Source of the DNA: Epiperipatus broadwayi
Taxonomy: Eukaryota > Onychophora > Udeonychophora > Euonychophora > Peripatidae
Assembly (NCBI GenBank): GCA_028023455.1
Contig: JAQFVV010006273.1
Span: forward strand, 2,048,001 to 2,112,000
Length of the DNA: 64,000 bases
Direction of reading: 5' to 3'
Shown: one piece after another, positions 1-13,068 of the stretch
Numbering within the stretch: the first letter of the stretch is position 1
How the letters are laid out: each line of letters starts with the position of its first letter
Program-made: the position numbers and the translations under genes
The notes under the pieces: generated by a model
Database searches by the model: none
What the model saw: only the letters and a program-made list of their open reading frames with translations
Told to the model about the DNA's origin: nothing

Positions 1-419
1 GGTGTAATGTACCTATATTGATATAGGCACATATAATTTTTATCTAAAATTATTATTAAAGTAATCTTTCATAAAAGAAAAACATAAAATTAAATGTTGA
101 AGAATTTATTGCAGCTTGTTTTCGAAAAAGATAAGAATTAAATAGTTTTTTTTTAGTATTCGTAAAAATATAATTTAAAGGGTTAAAACATACAAATCTC
201 TGTTCATTCAAGTTTAATTAAAGAAAAAATAATGTTAAAACTAATATATGACCGTATATATGTGCGATTGTCAACAATAGAATAAATATTATAAAGTTAA
301 AGAAGATTATTATTAAAAAACACGGCAATGGTTATTAATTAAAATATAAAACAACATCTCTGCATGGCTATTACTAATTAAGCAATCTTCCAAAACACGT
401 TTATCAAAGGATTAATTGA

Positions 420-1440
420 TAAGGAATTTGACAACAGATCTTTGCCGGAGATATCAGAAAGACAACAAGGCGCATGTATAAATAGACTTTTTTTTATCGG
501 ACAGTAAAGCAGTTCCACAAATTAGTTGAGACAATCAGTTCACAAAAGTAATTGAGTAGTGCAGTTCAGAAATTAATTGAGCAGTTACCAAACAAAATGC
601 AGTGTTGAGAAGATCTTGGGAATGCACGTTTACCTCCAGCCCAGATGTCCGATGAAAACAGCAGATCTGCCCGTGAAATAATGTCAGCTTAACATCGTAG
701 AAAATCTCCGTCAGTATCTATTTGTCTCCGATAGTAATAATCGTGAAAATCAGGAAACTCAGCAAGGAAACGTCCCAGCCGGCTGGAAGCATTCATATTG
801 GAACCATTCATACTGGAAGAAAACAGAGTGTTAAATCTACGTTCAAAATCCTAGGTAAAACATTTGCTTATTTTCGTTTATACTGTAATAGCCATTGCAT
901 TTCATTAATTCGTGCGAATCCTCCAAGAGTCTAATTATATGAACTCGATATCATACATAAATGAACTATTGATGTGTGTGATTAAATTTCAAATGATATG
1001 TAATACTTTAATATTATTATGTGTGTGCATGAGTTAATGTGTGTGTGATCCTTATATCAATATTATTAGTTAAATTAGATAAATACTAGTGTTTTGTTAT
1101 GAAAGTAAACAAGAATATTTAAACTAGTTTAGAAATGTCAATTTAAAATATGCGTGTGTTTTATTAGAATTATAAAATGTTTAAATTTAGAAAATAAATG
1201 TTAGTTAATAAATTATCTTTAAAATTAAACTTTATTTGTCGGTCAATTCTTTTTAACAAATTCTTTATCAAGTCTTTTAACCACTAATTAAGTATAATCT
1301 ATTAGTGATTACAAACAGCTGAGCTAGTCGTGGATTTAGGCGTTGAGTTAGTGGCCATTGCTTAAAGTGTGTTATTTATTCATCCTTGAATAGATAACTG
1401 GCACCCGTGTTTATACACAAACAAAAAAAAGTGCTTTGAA
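420..1440 (+). repeat. Possible LTR fragment or promoter-like repeat
   Basis: The stretch carries a TATA-box-like GTATAAATAG at 476-485. A moderately GC-rich transcript-leader-like region with recurring cagttca and aattgag words follows to about 930. An AT-rich tail then contains AATAAA-like words. This resembles the U3-R-U5 layout of a retrotransposon LTR on the plus strand, but no second copy, primer-binding site or target duplication was found. A short open frame at 722-934 shows no recognisable domain and is left unannotated. Positions 1-420 hold only AT-rich intron-like sequence. Confidence 0.3.
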
Positions 1441-1599
1441 CTTGGTGTTGAACTCAACAGTCGAGAAGAAGTTATGTCCTGGAAATGTAACGTTATTTAT
1501 ATACTTTATAGCTATCGTTTGGGCATACATACTCTCCGAGTATGTTCTTCTCTGCCTAAGAGGCCGGTGTTTCGAATACACATATTCGAACACGGTTCA

Positions 1600-2045
1600 A
1601 TATATATATACAATATTTACCAATATAAATGCAAATATTAATGTAAGGGACTTCAGGTGACCTAGCTTTATCTAACACTTCCAATTGTTCTATGACAGCT
1701 TACCTTATGTCTAGTTTATGTTCTAAAAGCTTTCAGTTTTAGCATAAACTTGCCTCACTGCTTTATCGGTATCACTGATAGCATGCATTCTGTCATTCAG
1801 CTCTGACAGTAATTTGTTGCTGTCTGACCTTACCTCTGAATAGAGTGACTCTTTACAGTCATACCTCTTTCTGTAATAAAAGCAATCAGATTTACTGAAC
1901 ATCATCATCTATTAATCTATTTATGCTACTGGATATATCTTATCTATTTATATATCCATTGGTTAATAGTGATGAAACTCAATCCAATCAAGACAAAATG
2001 GAATCTGGACTAGCCTATTAATTGAAGATAATGTTGAGATATAAC
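1600..2045 (-). repeat. 3' LTR of decayed gypsy element C (partial)
   Basis: This block is a diverged direct copy of 3775-4382. Shared landmarks include the gttatatc-type start on the minus strand, a cttgcctcactgcttta stretch, an acatcatcat stretch, and gaacaa...ggaagtg. It abuts a polypurine tract at 2046-2060, as expected for a 3' LTR of a minus-strand element. Its end near 1600 is lost into unrelated sequence. An open frame of about 60 codons at 1723-1908 is part of the LTR and has no recognised function. Confidence 0.55.
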
Positions 2046-2060
2046 TTTTCCTCCCCTTAG
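2046..2060 (-). other. Polypurine tract of element C
   Basis: On the minus strand this reads CTAAGGGGAGGAAAA, directly before the start of the left repeat copy. This is the position and composition of the second-strand primer of a Ty3/gypsy element. Confidence 0.55.
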
Positions 2061-2379
2061 CTAAAATTTGCCTCAGAGAATTTTGTCATTCAGATGCACT
2101 GGTTGACGTCTTTGTCATTTTCTGGATTTATCAGGTTCAGTGTCTTTATTTGTAAGTCTGGTGACTTTGAACCCTAAAACTCATCACTTCTGAAAAGTGA
2201 CTATCACTGTTGACTCTTTACTGTTGATTGGTGATGTATAGTTCAACCATAGCCAGGATCCAGGCATGTGTTGTTATTGTTTGAATAATCACTGTTTGCA
2301 ATCCTTTTAATTTGATCACAACTGCTGAAACATATTTGGTGGTTCCACTAGACATGCAACATATAACTTGGGTGCCTAT

Positions 2380-3600
2380 CTACACTTTTAATATTTTATG
2401 ACCATACCAAATAGGTGACATGTTTGCTATAGGATTCAAACCCAGTTTATTATCAATTACTTCTGAATAGACTATTTTTGATTTTATTTTTGTGAGCTGG
2501 TTCACTCTCAACACTGTAAAGTGCCAGTGATTGAACCAGTCATGGCCAAATAAATTGTTATGCCTACCAGAAAACACAAGAGGCAAATGTACAATAACTT
2601 TAATTCTTGTTCTGACCTAAGATTGATAGTCAATAATTACTTTCTTGCTAGGATGCAGATGATCACTATTTTTTTTATTAATGATAGATCACATGTTTTT
2701 GACACAATATACACTGTGGACATTATAAACAGTTTCATTCTTATTGTCATAGCATTAATAATAATTCTGATTTTCAAAGCAGAATCAATGTCTCTTACAT
2801 AATCGATACAAGCATTGAGTTTATTAGATTTTACATTGCCCTTCTAGCCTTTTGAAATGGCTTTTCCATTATTTTCTGAATTACTTGTTTTTTTTTAAAA
2901 CAAGCAACTGTTATGTGGCAGACATGGTTACATTATCTACACACTGTATTCCTATGTGAACATTTAGTGTCTGCATGTTTTGGTTTGTCACATCTATAAC
3001 AAACTCTAACAATATTATTAATAGTAGATCCCATAAGCTCATTCTGATCTGAAAATATTTTAGATGATTTGACTTTTCAACCCTCAGCTTTAATGCTGGA
3101 ATGACTTCTTTTTAATGGAATAGTCTGAATCACTGTGGATTCAGCTAGAGTCACCTGAGAAACAACTAAATCAAATGTAGTACTATGATCCATCAACAGT
3201 TTGATTCTAATGCAAACAGTCTCTCAGAGCTTCCTTTAAGAAATCCTCAAATTCACACTTCAGAGCTAGATTTCTAAGTTTAGTGGCAATATCTTTCACT
3301 TTTTTCCCCTCACCTTATAAACAGCGATTGAAGTGATATATCTGCATTATTGTTAAGAGGTGGGGGGGGGATTTGACAGCAAAGATAATGCTTTATAAAA
3401 ATCAAGCTCAGTCTGAAGTACCAGAGCTGCTTGTGACTGTAAGATCATATAAGTTTGAGACCCACAGACTGAAACAAATATTGAGAATTTTAATTCAGAC
3501 TTTTTAATTTGATTATTTCTGCATATAGAAAATAATTTGATCCATGTAGATTGGCCAATTTTCAGGATAGGCCAGATCAAACTCTACTAATTAGCTAATT
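2380..3600 (-). pseudogene. Decayed gag-protease remnant of Ty3/gypsy element C
   Basis: Three pieces in the right order support a dead gag-pol region. At 3353-3580 a 75-residue open stretch resembles the start of a gypsy Gag capsid, with the STWIKLFSICRNNQIKKSEL and VCGSQTYMI blocks. At about 2960-3001 a nucleocapsid zinc knuckle CYRCDKPKHADTKC fits CX2CX4HX4C exactly. At 2380-2586 the sequence NNLFGHDWFNHW matches the conserved end of retroviral-type aspartic proteases, where many elements read PLLGRDWL. Stops interrupt the frames and the reverse transcriptase, RNase H and integrase are absent, so this copy is internally deleted and non-functional. Confidence 0.65.
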
Positions 3601-3774
3601 TTAATCATTTTGATTTTTTCTATCATTTTTTTCAACTTCTCTTTATAATAAAGAATTATTCACCTTTAATTCTTTATTTTTATTGACATGCTAATAATGT
3701 CAACTATCAGTTTTTTGTAATAACAAAAGATCTAACAGCCTTTTTGGGTAAGATCTTGTCATGACTGTGTCAAA

Positions 3775-4382
3775 TCTGTTGTGTTTATATATGAATATAA
3801 TAAACACAGACTCAATAAATATGATTAAAAATATTCATGTATTTATACAATATTTACAAATATATACAGTGTTTGTTATATCATACAACTAATAGATTGG
3901 CTGAGGTATAGCATTTAGTTGCTATGCAACTATTAATATAAGGAACTTTAGGTGCCCTTATGATTTACCTACCCTTCCAGTTGTACTGTGACAGCTTGAA
4001 TCATGCATAGATACAGTGACACTTCCTGTTGTTCTGTGACAGCTTGCCTTGCATCTAATTTATGTTTCTATATCTTTTGCTTTAGCATGAACTTGCCTCA
4101 CTGCTTTAACCATATAGTGGACAACATGCATACCAACTACTCAACTCTGACAATAATTTGTTAGTGTCTGACTCTATTTGCAAATGTGCTGACTCTTTGT
4201 AGCCAGATCACTTTTTGTGATGAGAACAATTGTATTTACTGAGCATCATCATGTATTGATATTTTCTGTACTAGATATATCTTATCTATTCATATATCCA
4301 TTGGTCATTAGTGATTAATGCTTAAACCAATTAAGATAGAATGGAATCTGGACTCATTAGTTGAAAGTAAGTTGATATAACA
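3775..4382 (-). repeat. 5' LTR of decayed gypsy element C
   Basis: A direct repeat partner of about 1600-2045, lying upstream (minus-strand sense) of the gag remnant. It begins with a TGTTATATC-type terminus at 4382. It ends near 3775 at a run reading aaacacaaca on the minus strand, compatible with a CA-ended LTR. The two copies differ at many sites and by indels, so the insertion is old. No clear primer-binding site was identified next to it. Confidence 0.5.
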
Positions 4383-6533
4383 TTCAAAATTTGTACTTTC
4401 ATCCAAATAATCTTCTCAGTTGGGTAACAATATTTGCCATCTTCAATTCAATAATTATGAACAAATCTTACATAGATTAGTAATATATAATGTTGAATAC
4501 ATAGTATTTTAAAGTATATTACAACATTTTATAAGATAGAGATAATTAATTTATTTTCAATGCATAGGTTTTTAAATAATGTGCATTTTAGTTATTGCAT
4601 TTAAAGTCATTGTTTTAATAGTTTAAAGATGCTTTCTAATTATATATTACACATTGGATGCTATTTAAGTATTACATATATTTAACCCAACTGTTTATTA
4701 AAAGATAGGTTTTAAGCTGAAAATAAAATGATTATTTTTTATCTTATTTGATTGAATCTATTGTAGAAAATTATATTTGTTTAAGCATTGATTGAGATGC
4801 CGTTATTTTAAAATAAATTTAGTTCTTCATTAAATATTCAATATTATCAATTTTTATAAGTTTGATTATTATAGAATTAAAGATAGCAGGGGCTTATTTG
4901 TAACTTATGACACTGTTTAAAAGAAAAATTGAATCTTGGATGAAGGCTTTTTGTTATTATTTGATTTGATAGGTTTTTAAATAATACCAGCTCTTCCATT
5001 TATTTAAAGACACATTTGCATACATATATTGTTTATTAAATATTATACAGGGTGATGCAAAGGAAATAGAACTTCTTTGGTTTTTAATATATACAGAGAA
5101 ATTTAGCAGAAGTTTTTGTTAATACAAATTAAAAAGATGGCAAACAATATATAATTTCAATAGGATTGCATAATGTTCTACACAACTAGTGAAACAATAG
5201 CTTTTACATAACTAGTGAAACAATAGCTACATAAAGCTAATATTTTTTCTGGCCACATTATCTCAAAAAGCAGTGACTTGAGATAACTTACAAGATCTGA
5301 TGCCTGATTTGCTGTTTAGTGAATCTTAGTTGAACTAAAAATCACATTTACCATTAAATTTGAATAATGACTCTACATTATGTTGAGTCAACAACGAAAT
5401 TTTTTTGAAAACTAGGAAATGTTTATTAAAATATATAAAAAAGCATACATTTATGCTATCAAGAAATAGGTAATCATTTCAATATCTTTTCCTTCTTTAA
5501 ATCTCCCTGAATAAAACTTTAATTTTGCATTTTTATTTCTTACTCTCTGACTTATAAAAGAAGGGTCACAAACAAAAATGGGGTCTTTACTATAAAATTT
5601 CACTTTAGAAATGAAATAGTTTCCAGATAAAAATGATGAAAATTACATTGCCCGGCATTGGTAACTCATATTAAAATGTATTTCCATACTTTAAGAACTG
5701 CCAATTGATTAAAATATCAAACGATCTCTCCCGCCCCTCACCTTTTTTTATTTTATAAGAGTAATAATTAATCATTTTATTAATCAAATCTTCTAAGATG
5801 AAGCATAAATTCTGATAATGATATTCTTATCTCAATAGAAATCTTTTTATTTTCATTCAAATTTTTAGTAGTTAAAAAACATCCTTTATTACACCTAATA
5901 GAATTAGTCACATTCTCAACTTTTTTCATTAGTTTTATAAAAATAATCTCTTCTAATAGATTATGAGACTATTAATCACCGTTTTTTCAACAAAGAGTAG
6001 AAATTCTATTGAATCAACTTTATTAATATAAGAAGTTGTGGAGTTAAATTTGCATTAGTCACTCTTTAAAGAGTGATTTCTCTTACTTTCAACAATTTTT
6101 TAAGAAGTCTGAGACAAGTTCAAATTGCAGTTAATTTTTTTTGAAAGGTTATACTATTTGCAGAATTACATTAAAATTGTAAAATAAACATTTCTTTTTT
6201 TAATAATTTAATTTTTTTTTCCAAGTTTGAAAATAGAAACAACAAATGAGAAAGTTTAACTGTGATTAAGTGATCAAAAACTTCAGCACACTTAAAAGTA
6301 TAAAATTTTAAATCCACAATTCAGAAGAAAAACTAGACCAGTGATCAGTTAGTATTTGATGGGAATAATAATTTCAGATCGTGAAGATAATGATATTCAT
6401 ATTTAGTAATAATATTCCTACAAAATATTTGCAACAAAAACGATTGAGAGAATTTTTTCATAGAAAAACAATGATAATAAAATTTTTAATATATTAATTA
6501 ATTATATTTTGGAAGGCTAATAAATATTATTAC
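4383..6533. other. Intron/flank sequence without recognised genes
   Basis: AT-rich sequence with homopolymer runs and many stops on both strands. A small tandem duplication containing actagtgaaacaatagct sits at about 5180-5232. I searched the minus strand for the missing NBD2 motifs (Q-loop, LSxGQ signature, Walker B) and did not see them. Confidence 0.5.
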
Positions 6534-6726
6534 CTGAACCGGTTCTTCCAATAATTCCAATTTTTTCATTTGGTAAAATTTCAAAAGAAATTTCTTTAAG
6601 AACAAGTGGGGTATTTTCTCTATATTTCATGTTTACAGATTGGTAAATTAGATGACCATTTTTTGGCCAATCACTAGTCAGAAGGGCAGTATTTTGAATT
6701 TTTGTTGGTGTTTCTGAAATTATATC
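6534..6726 (-). CDS. ABCC transporter exon 6 of the window: start of NBD2 through Walker A
   Basis: A 193-bp exon, phase 0 in and phase 1 out; acceptor gtttattag, donor GTAATA. It encodes a linker, then WPKNGHLIYQSVNMKYRENT, the A-loop strand of an ABCC NBD2 with the expected W P..G.I.F..V...Y arrangement. It continues with PLVLKEISFEI and EKIGIIGRTGS. The exon is cut after the first base of the next glycine codon, inside the Walker A P-loop (GRTGSGKS type), so the catalytic lysine is on the next exon. No exon carrying the remainder of NBD2 was recognised in 1-6533. Confidence 0.92.
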
Positions 6727-6780
6727 CTAATAAACAAATAAATAAAATATAAGTAGAGATATGATAAATTATATTTTCCT

Positions 6781-7214
6781 AAAGGTTTGTGATGATGGTA
6801 TTTTAGTTGTATTTATATATTGGACTACTTCCATCATCTAATATTAAGTATTAAATGTCTTTAGAAAAATGAAACTTTATTTAAATTTTCCAATTACATT
6901 CAACTGTTAGTAATAGCACACAGGTTAGTATATAAACAATGTTTCAAGAGATATTATCCTCTCTTCTTCAGGTGTTGCTGTCCTGATCACTGACAGTACT
7001 AGCATGGGAATTTTCATGCTAGTACTGTCACTGATCAGGCTAGCAAACCTGAAGAAGAGAGAAGAATAGTATCTCTTGAAACATTGAACATATACTAACC
7101 TGAGTCCTGTAACTAACAGTTGAGTATATTTGGAATATTTAAATAAAATTTAATTTTTTAGACATTTAATACTTAATATTAAATTATGGAAATAGTCCAG
7201 TATATAAATACAAC
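6781..7214. mobile_element. Fold-back element FB1, copy 1
   Basis: A near-perfect inverted repeat with arms of about 200 bp. The left arm includes ttatatattggactacttcc and the right arm carries its complement. At the centre, the word agtactgtca and its complement form a tight hairpin around 6985-7045. No transposase is present, so it looks like a non-autonomous MITE or fold-back element in the last visible intron. The related copy at 36487-36777 lacks most of the central hairpin. Confidence 0.7.
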
Positions 7215-7869
7215 GTAATTTATAAAAAAAAATTTTTTTTTTTAAATCTTTCTTTTTTTTTACTTTTTGTCAAAACCAAATCTAATATTTTTTATCTTTC
7301 TCAAATATAATGGAAAATCTGTTTTTAATATTTCAAAATTATGCAATATCATAATAATTCAACAAAAAATAGAACATTTCTTGGTTAAGAGTATTACATA
7401 CAATTATTTTATAAATTCAATAAATAATTTGGAATAAATTCATTTTATTTTTCAAAAATGATTAGTTGTTTCTGAACCAAAAGATACTTCAGCAACAAAG
7501 AGACAGATACCATATGGTACTTTCACTTTATTGATCATACTAATTTTAGCTTTTGCTTTTCTATTTTCAACTTATTCAGTCATAAATTACCAATTGCTGA
7601 CTACTGAGTCAATTAATAAAGAAATGAATTTAATATAAATTTAAATACTGCTAAATTAAATTTATTATTAAAATATTATTTGTAAATTATCAACATTAAA
7701 AAAAAGTACCGATATTCAGTGAGATATAACATATGCAAAAAGCTTTATAAACCACGAACTTAGTCAAAATAGTTTAGAATATATTTTATTCATTTCCAAT
7801 ATAATAGATATTCTCATCAAAATGTTAAATAATGATTTATTTAAATTTTATTTAAATAATATTTATGCA

Positions 7870-7900
7870 AGCATATATATATGTGTGTGTGTGTGTGCGA
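7870..7900. repeat. Compound (AT)n-(GT)n microsatellite
   Basis: A run of alternating AT followed by a run of GT dinucleotides; no other feature. Confidence 0.85.
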
Positions 7901-7993
7901 ATTTTTATTTTTAAAAAAAGAGGTTTCACTATACTTTTTATAACTGCATTATCCCAACATTTAAAGAAATATTTTATTAAATACATTTATAAT

Positions 7994-8341
7994 AACGTGA
8001 AAACTAAACACCTTCAAACAGATACGCTTTAAAAAATGCTTACGTGACAGCCAATCAGATGGAATAATGGCATCACATGGGACTCTAAATTCTAAAACAT
8101 AAGCCAGAACTAGTAGAAAAAGATGGGACCCATCTTAATCTATGCCTCAATTATATTTAAATAAGCCAGACTCAAGCATTTTGAACTAAGAGTGTGAAGC
8201 TTAAATACCTTCACATTTAATCCACTAAATATTAAATATATAAATTAACAATGCGAAATCATCTGATTTACAATGAAGCAATTTTTGTCACGTAAGCATT
8301 TTTTAAAGAGTATCTGTTTGAAGGTGTTTAGCTTTCATGTT
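7994..8341. mobile_element. MITE-like element with terminal inverted repeats of about 55 bp
   Basis: The left end runs aacgtgaaaactaaacacc and continues through caaacagatacgctttaa to cttacgtgaca. The right end is its complement, with a few mismatches, ending gtgtttagctttcatgtt. The interior of about 240 bp has no coding potential. Flanking bases are TA-rich, so a target duplication cannot be fixed. It is a non-autonomous DNA-transposon-like insertion in the 7.8-kb intron. Confidence 0.65.
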
Positions 8342-10323
8342 ATTATAATATTATCTGTTTATGCTTAAATTTAATATATTTAAATACATTTATAAAAAAA
8401 ATATTGTGAAAAAATAATTTAAATTGATGATGAACAATATTTAGTTGTTTGCATATAAAAAGCCAATTAAGAATAATTATTGACAGATCCACTGAATTTA
8501 GTGCAATAAAATATCATATGAAAGTATATTTATAACTTAGCACTATTGACAAATTATACAAATAAGCAATTAAAATATGTGCTCTTGATCTATGCAACCA
8601 CCTTCAAGATACAAATAAGTTGCATAAATACTTATAAAATATGAAGAGTGAAGTGAGAAATTATATTCTCTTGAAAAGCCTTGAATAACACTATTTCCAG
8701 AGAAAGAATTTTATTCATTTGAGGCAGATCAAAAAATGATACCAATGTGTGTAATGATAGTAATTAGATGTACACTATGCTAGCTGCAAAAAGAAGTTTT
8801 AATAGATTTTTTAAACTTAACTTTTAAATTTTTCTTCATAAATAATACAAAATGTGAGTAGAATATAAAAAAGAATTGAAATAGGAAGCATTATTTTAGA
8901 AAATGTAATTAAATTCTGATAAACAGATTGGCTAATTAAGGCAATAAATATAATTTAGTCAAAACATTCTCCATTATTTTTATAATTCCTTTCAAAGCTA
9001 AAATTGTATAAATGCTATAATTAGACAAATAAGTCATAGACCATAATGAAGTACAAGAGTTATCTACCACCAATAGATAAATGTATTAGAATGGCCAAAG
9101 ATGGAAATTGATTTTGCTGATAAGACAACTTAAGGGACTATAAACAGAGGTTATAATTAATTGTACTTATTATGCTTTAATTATTGCTAATTCTGCTTTG
9201 ATTGATGATTATGCATTGATCTTTTTTTTGACTGCATGTTTATTATTTGTGTTAAAATATCATGGCAGAGTAGAGAAGGTGTTATTTGCTCTACTCTTTC
9301 CAAGCCAGCAGTGTGCAAGCTGAAAGTCCATTTGGAAATATGGAGAAAGATGGCATCAAATAATGTAGAACTATATTAAGAAATACTGTGTTCATTTTAT
9401 ATGCGAATTATATGCCACCTAAACTTCAACAGTTACTATTACTTTCGGGAGAAATCAGCTATCAATCAACAAGGAAAACGCTGTCCAAGGCTGCCATTAA
9501 ACAAGAAGTTTTACAGAAAACTGCCAGACATAGCTATGTTTATATACAGATGGAGTCTGCTAAAAGTCTACCAATACCTGAATTCAGGATTTGAACTCTT
9601 AGTGATAAAAGGGTAATATGTATGAACTTTGAATATATATTATTATAACTGTCTATTAATAAAGTTAGATATTTAAACTCCTACATTTAATTTATACTGA
9701 AATTATTTTATAAATTATTATTATTGATTTTGTGTAAAAGTAAATCTGTTTATAAATTAGTATAGCCAGGGATTGCTATTGTTTATTAATCATGCCACAG
9801 TGCAGTTGGCATAAATCTAAAAATAAAAGTATTTCTTATAATTAGCACAAACCCTTGCCTTTTTAAAAAACTTATTTCACATGCTAAAGCCAGATTTAAT
9901 AATGATTGCCATTTCCATTACCTTAATTAGAGAAATTATAAAAATAGTAATTTAAACATTAACACTTGAATATTGCAGATTGATGAGCTCTGGATAGTAT
10001 AAAACAGGCTGCATATACCAATTTAATAAATGAAATAAGTTTGTGTCTTTTTAATTGTTCTAAATGTTTACAGTTTTAAACTAAATACCCTCCAGGTTTT
10101 AAAATAAGCAAGCATGGGAAGAGACAATTAAGTGTTTTAAATTTACTTGAATTAATATACTTTTATTTCTGGCTGTTTCATCTATGTACAATGTTTGTTT
10201 ATATGTGTTTTATTTATTCATAAGTAAGTGTAATACCATTTGTGTTGTCCAGTTACTGGTATTAACTTATTTTCAGCAATAGTTTGGAATATTCAAATAT
10301 ATCTGTCATATGTCAGATGCTTC

Positions 10324-10326
<3 letters not shown>
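8342..10326. other. Intron sequence without recognised genes
   Basis: AT-rich. The stretch 9240-9620 is slightly more GC-rich and looks like an old repeat remnant, including two overlapping open frames of about 70 codons with no domain I can recognise. Nothing else is supported. Confidence 0.4.

Positions 10327-10399
<73 letters not shown>
10327..10399. repeat. (TA)n microsatellite, about 73 bp
   Basis: An uninterrupted TA dinucleotide run. It produces a spurious tyrosine-isoleucine open frame on the minus strand. Confidence 0.95.
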
Positions 10400-10403
<4 letters not shown>

Positions 10404-10831
10404 GTGATATTGTTTGTGTTTGCCAGTCACTCCACTTATCATTTTTACTTTGAGTAGTAGTATGTGGTAGATGCATATTTCTACTGTATATCAGATGGTC
10501 AATTTTTAAATATGTCATTTCCTGCCTCTTACATTTACTTAGTTATTGTTTGGTTATTTATCAGCATTAGATCCTGAAATAATTGATCATAGTTTGTATC
10601 CTTAATCTGTAAACTTAGTACGTTTTAAAACTGTATAATAACTAATTGTATTAGTAACTAGTAGTGATAGTTAGTCTATGCAATGAATTTATTATATCTA
10701 TCCAGAGATAATTAAAATGTATTCTATATTCTCTGTGCATAAGAATAATAGAACCAATAAATCTCTAACCATATTCATTTGTATTTAAAATGACTAGGAC
10801 AATTTCATTTATGTTATCATTTGTGTTGAAT

Positions 10832-10854
10832 TATATATATATATATATATATAT

Positions 10855-10891
<37 letters not shown>
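10832..10891. repeat. Interrupted (TA)n microsatellite
   Basis: Two TA runs separated by caaca; no coding content. Confidence 0.9.
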
Positions 10892-10894
<3 letters not shown>

Positions 10895-11469
10895 AATGTC
10901 TCATTATTTTTAGCATTTGTCATTATTTGCAACCAATAAGGTTATATAAACTATGATAGAAACTGCTATATCTAGTTAATTTAGCAGGCTATAAAAAGAA
11001 AAAGTATTTGATCATGTTATGTCAGAATATGGAGCTCTCATGCAAATTACCCTTAGGTGATTTTCGTGTGAGTTGTTCATTTTAGACTATTGCAGTATAT
11101 ATAAATATTTTTAATGTTACATTCAGATTAAATTATTTTCTCTCCTGTATTTCTGAAAAAGATGTATTTTTAATTAATTGGTAAAATTTTAAAAATGTTA
11201 TTGAATTTATTTAGAGAACACATACATTTTTAGGTAAAATAATTTTGGTTTGATTTTTTTTCCAACTTTTCCCCCTCAAAAAACATACACACATACAACA
11301 TATATTTACATACCACATCTGTTTCAATATATAGATAGATTTTGGTATTTAATTAATAATAGTACATATATGGTGCATGTGTGTGTAATTATAATTTTTT
11401 AAAAAAAATGTAATTAAAATCAATTTTCCTATTAAATTTAAAAGCATGTCATTAACATAAAAGCAGCTA

Positions 11470-12330
11470 TTATCAACTGGTTCCAAAACCTTCAGTGCCT
11501 GCTGAAAGTAACCCCTATAGATAAACCTCCTATATCAACACTTATATCTCACAGATCTTATTTGCTCAATCCTAGGTACCACCAACTAGATCAGCCTCTC
11601 CCACAATTCCAAGTACAATTACTGGCAAACATATGACATATCTTATTCTCTCCCTATCTATGGTTACTCCTTCTCCATGCTTGATATAAATAACCATTGT
11701 CTTCTTCACAGTTTAAAAAATGGGCACTAAAACCAAAGTTTTTTGACTTTCTAATTAGACTCAACCTACACACACTTCTAGCATCCTTTTTCTGTAGTAG
11801 CATTATCTGTACAAAAATATTGATCCATTCTGTGGACTATGTTATGAAGCTGAGGAGTAACATCTTCTCAATGACTGCTGAGCACAGAACTCCATATGGC
11901 AAATTGTGTTAAATGCATACAGGCAGCCTGCGCCTGCTACTTCCAACCACTACACAACTCAGTCCTTTCAAAGAGCAAACATTTATGCAATGGGTGCAAC
12001 CACATTTACCATGTTTGCCTTCTGATATACCCATTGCATTTTCTTGTTAGGCAACAACACCAAGAGGCATTTATCCACATTTATCAATAAATTATCCCAG
12101 CTAAAAGCATGGGATTACACTCCCTAGACATTTTTGTAGTGATCTGGTCACTCACTGGAGAGCAGTCCACCCTATAAGTGGCCACAACCACAGTAGGCAG
12201 TACTAACAACTTTTATGGACATTTCATCTGCTTTATAACACAACTAGCTACATAAAAACTATGTTTCAGACCCTCATTACAACAGTTCAATACTACAGAA
12301 GGCTATCTAACCATACCAGTCAAACTCAAA
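11470..12330. repeat. GC-richer unassigned island, probable old transposon remnant
   Basis: This stretch stands out from its AT-rich surroundings by balanced base composition and few homopolymers. Two plus-strand open frames (11697-11912 and 11896-12090) overlap in it, the second with several Cys and His residues (including CNGCNHIYHVC). I could not match either to a known family. No second copy was seen in the window. It is most likely the fossil of a retroelement. Confidence 0.3.
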
Positions 12331-13068
12331 GCAAATAAACTTTAATTTAAAGGTTATGGGCATTTCTTTTTTATACATCCAATACTATGTTCATATGATT
12401 ATATTGTAATCAGCAATGTTAATCAAATTTATATAACAAATGATCATTATACTTGAAATACCTTTGTAACTTTTGTAAAACATTTGTAAAACGTGTGTAA
12501 TACATCTTTTGATTAATAAAATATATTTTTGAAACATAAAAAAAAAACTTTAAATAATATTTTTATTATTAATTTATAAAAGTGATTAATCTAATTATTA
12601 TTCTATAATTGGGAACAAAAGAAATTGGTTGATTTTACTTTTTTAGTTTTGTTTTTGGTGAATTAATGTATTTATCTTGAAATTTTCTTTTGAGAATTAA
12701 TATTAATTAAAACTGCACTGCAAAATCAGCAATAGGTTCAGATATAATAATAAAAAAATGCTATAAATAGAAAAAAAAAAGAAGAGGGGGGGGGAGGCAG
12801 GCATAAAAAGACTAAGAACTGTCATGATAAAAGATATTGCAATGATTAAAACCATATCCATTATCAAAGTAGTATTTATTTTGAGAGAGAGAGTAATCCA
12901 AAAATTGAGGCTTTATTTATGTAATATAATAATGCATTTTGTGCAGAGCTTAACTATAAAATGTTTAGACTAAAAAGATTTTGATAAATATAATATTTTC
13001 CATGAAAGGCTTCAGATTACAGTCAAATTAGTAATGAAGACGTTTAATAAAAAATCATTAGTTTGGAA

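Noticed and set aside
722-934. 70-codon frame after a TATA-like box
   Set aside because: No recognisable domain, no second copy; kept only as part of an LTR-like stretch.
5040-5080. acagggtgatgcaaagg as a mariner-type terminal repeat
   Set aside because: No inverted partner or transposase found nearby.
4900-6533. Search for the next NBD2 exon (Q-loop, LSxGQ signature, Walker B)
   Set aside because: No matching minus-strand motif seen; the exon is probably beyond the left edge.
10306-10518. Open frame with a long tyrosine-isoleucine run
   Set aside because: It is a translation of the (TA)n microsatellite.
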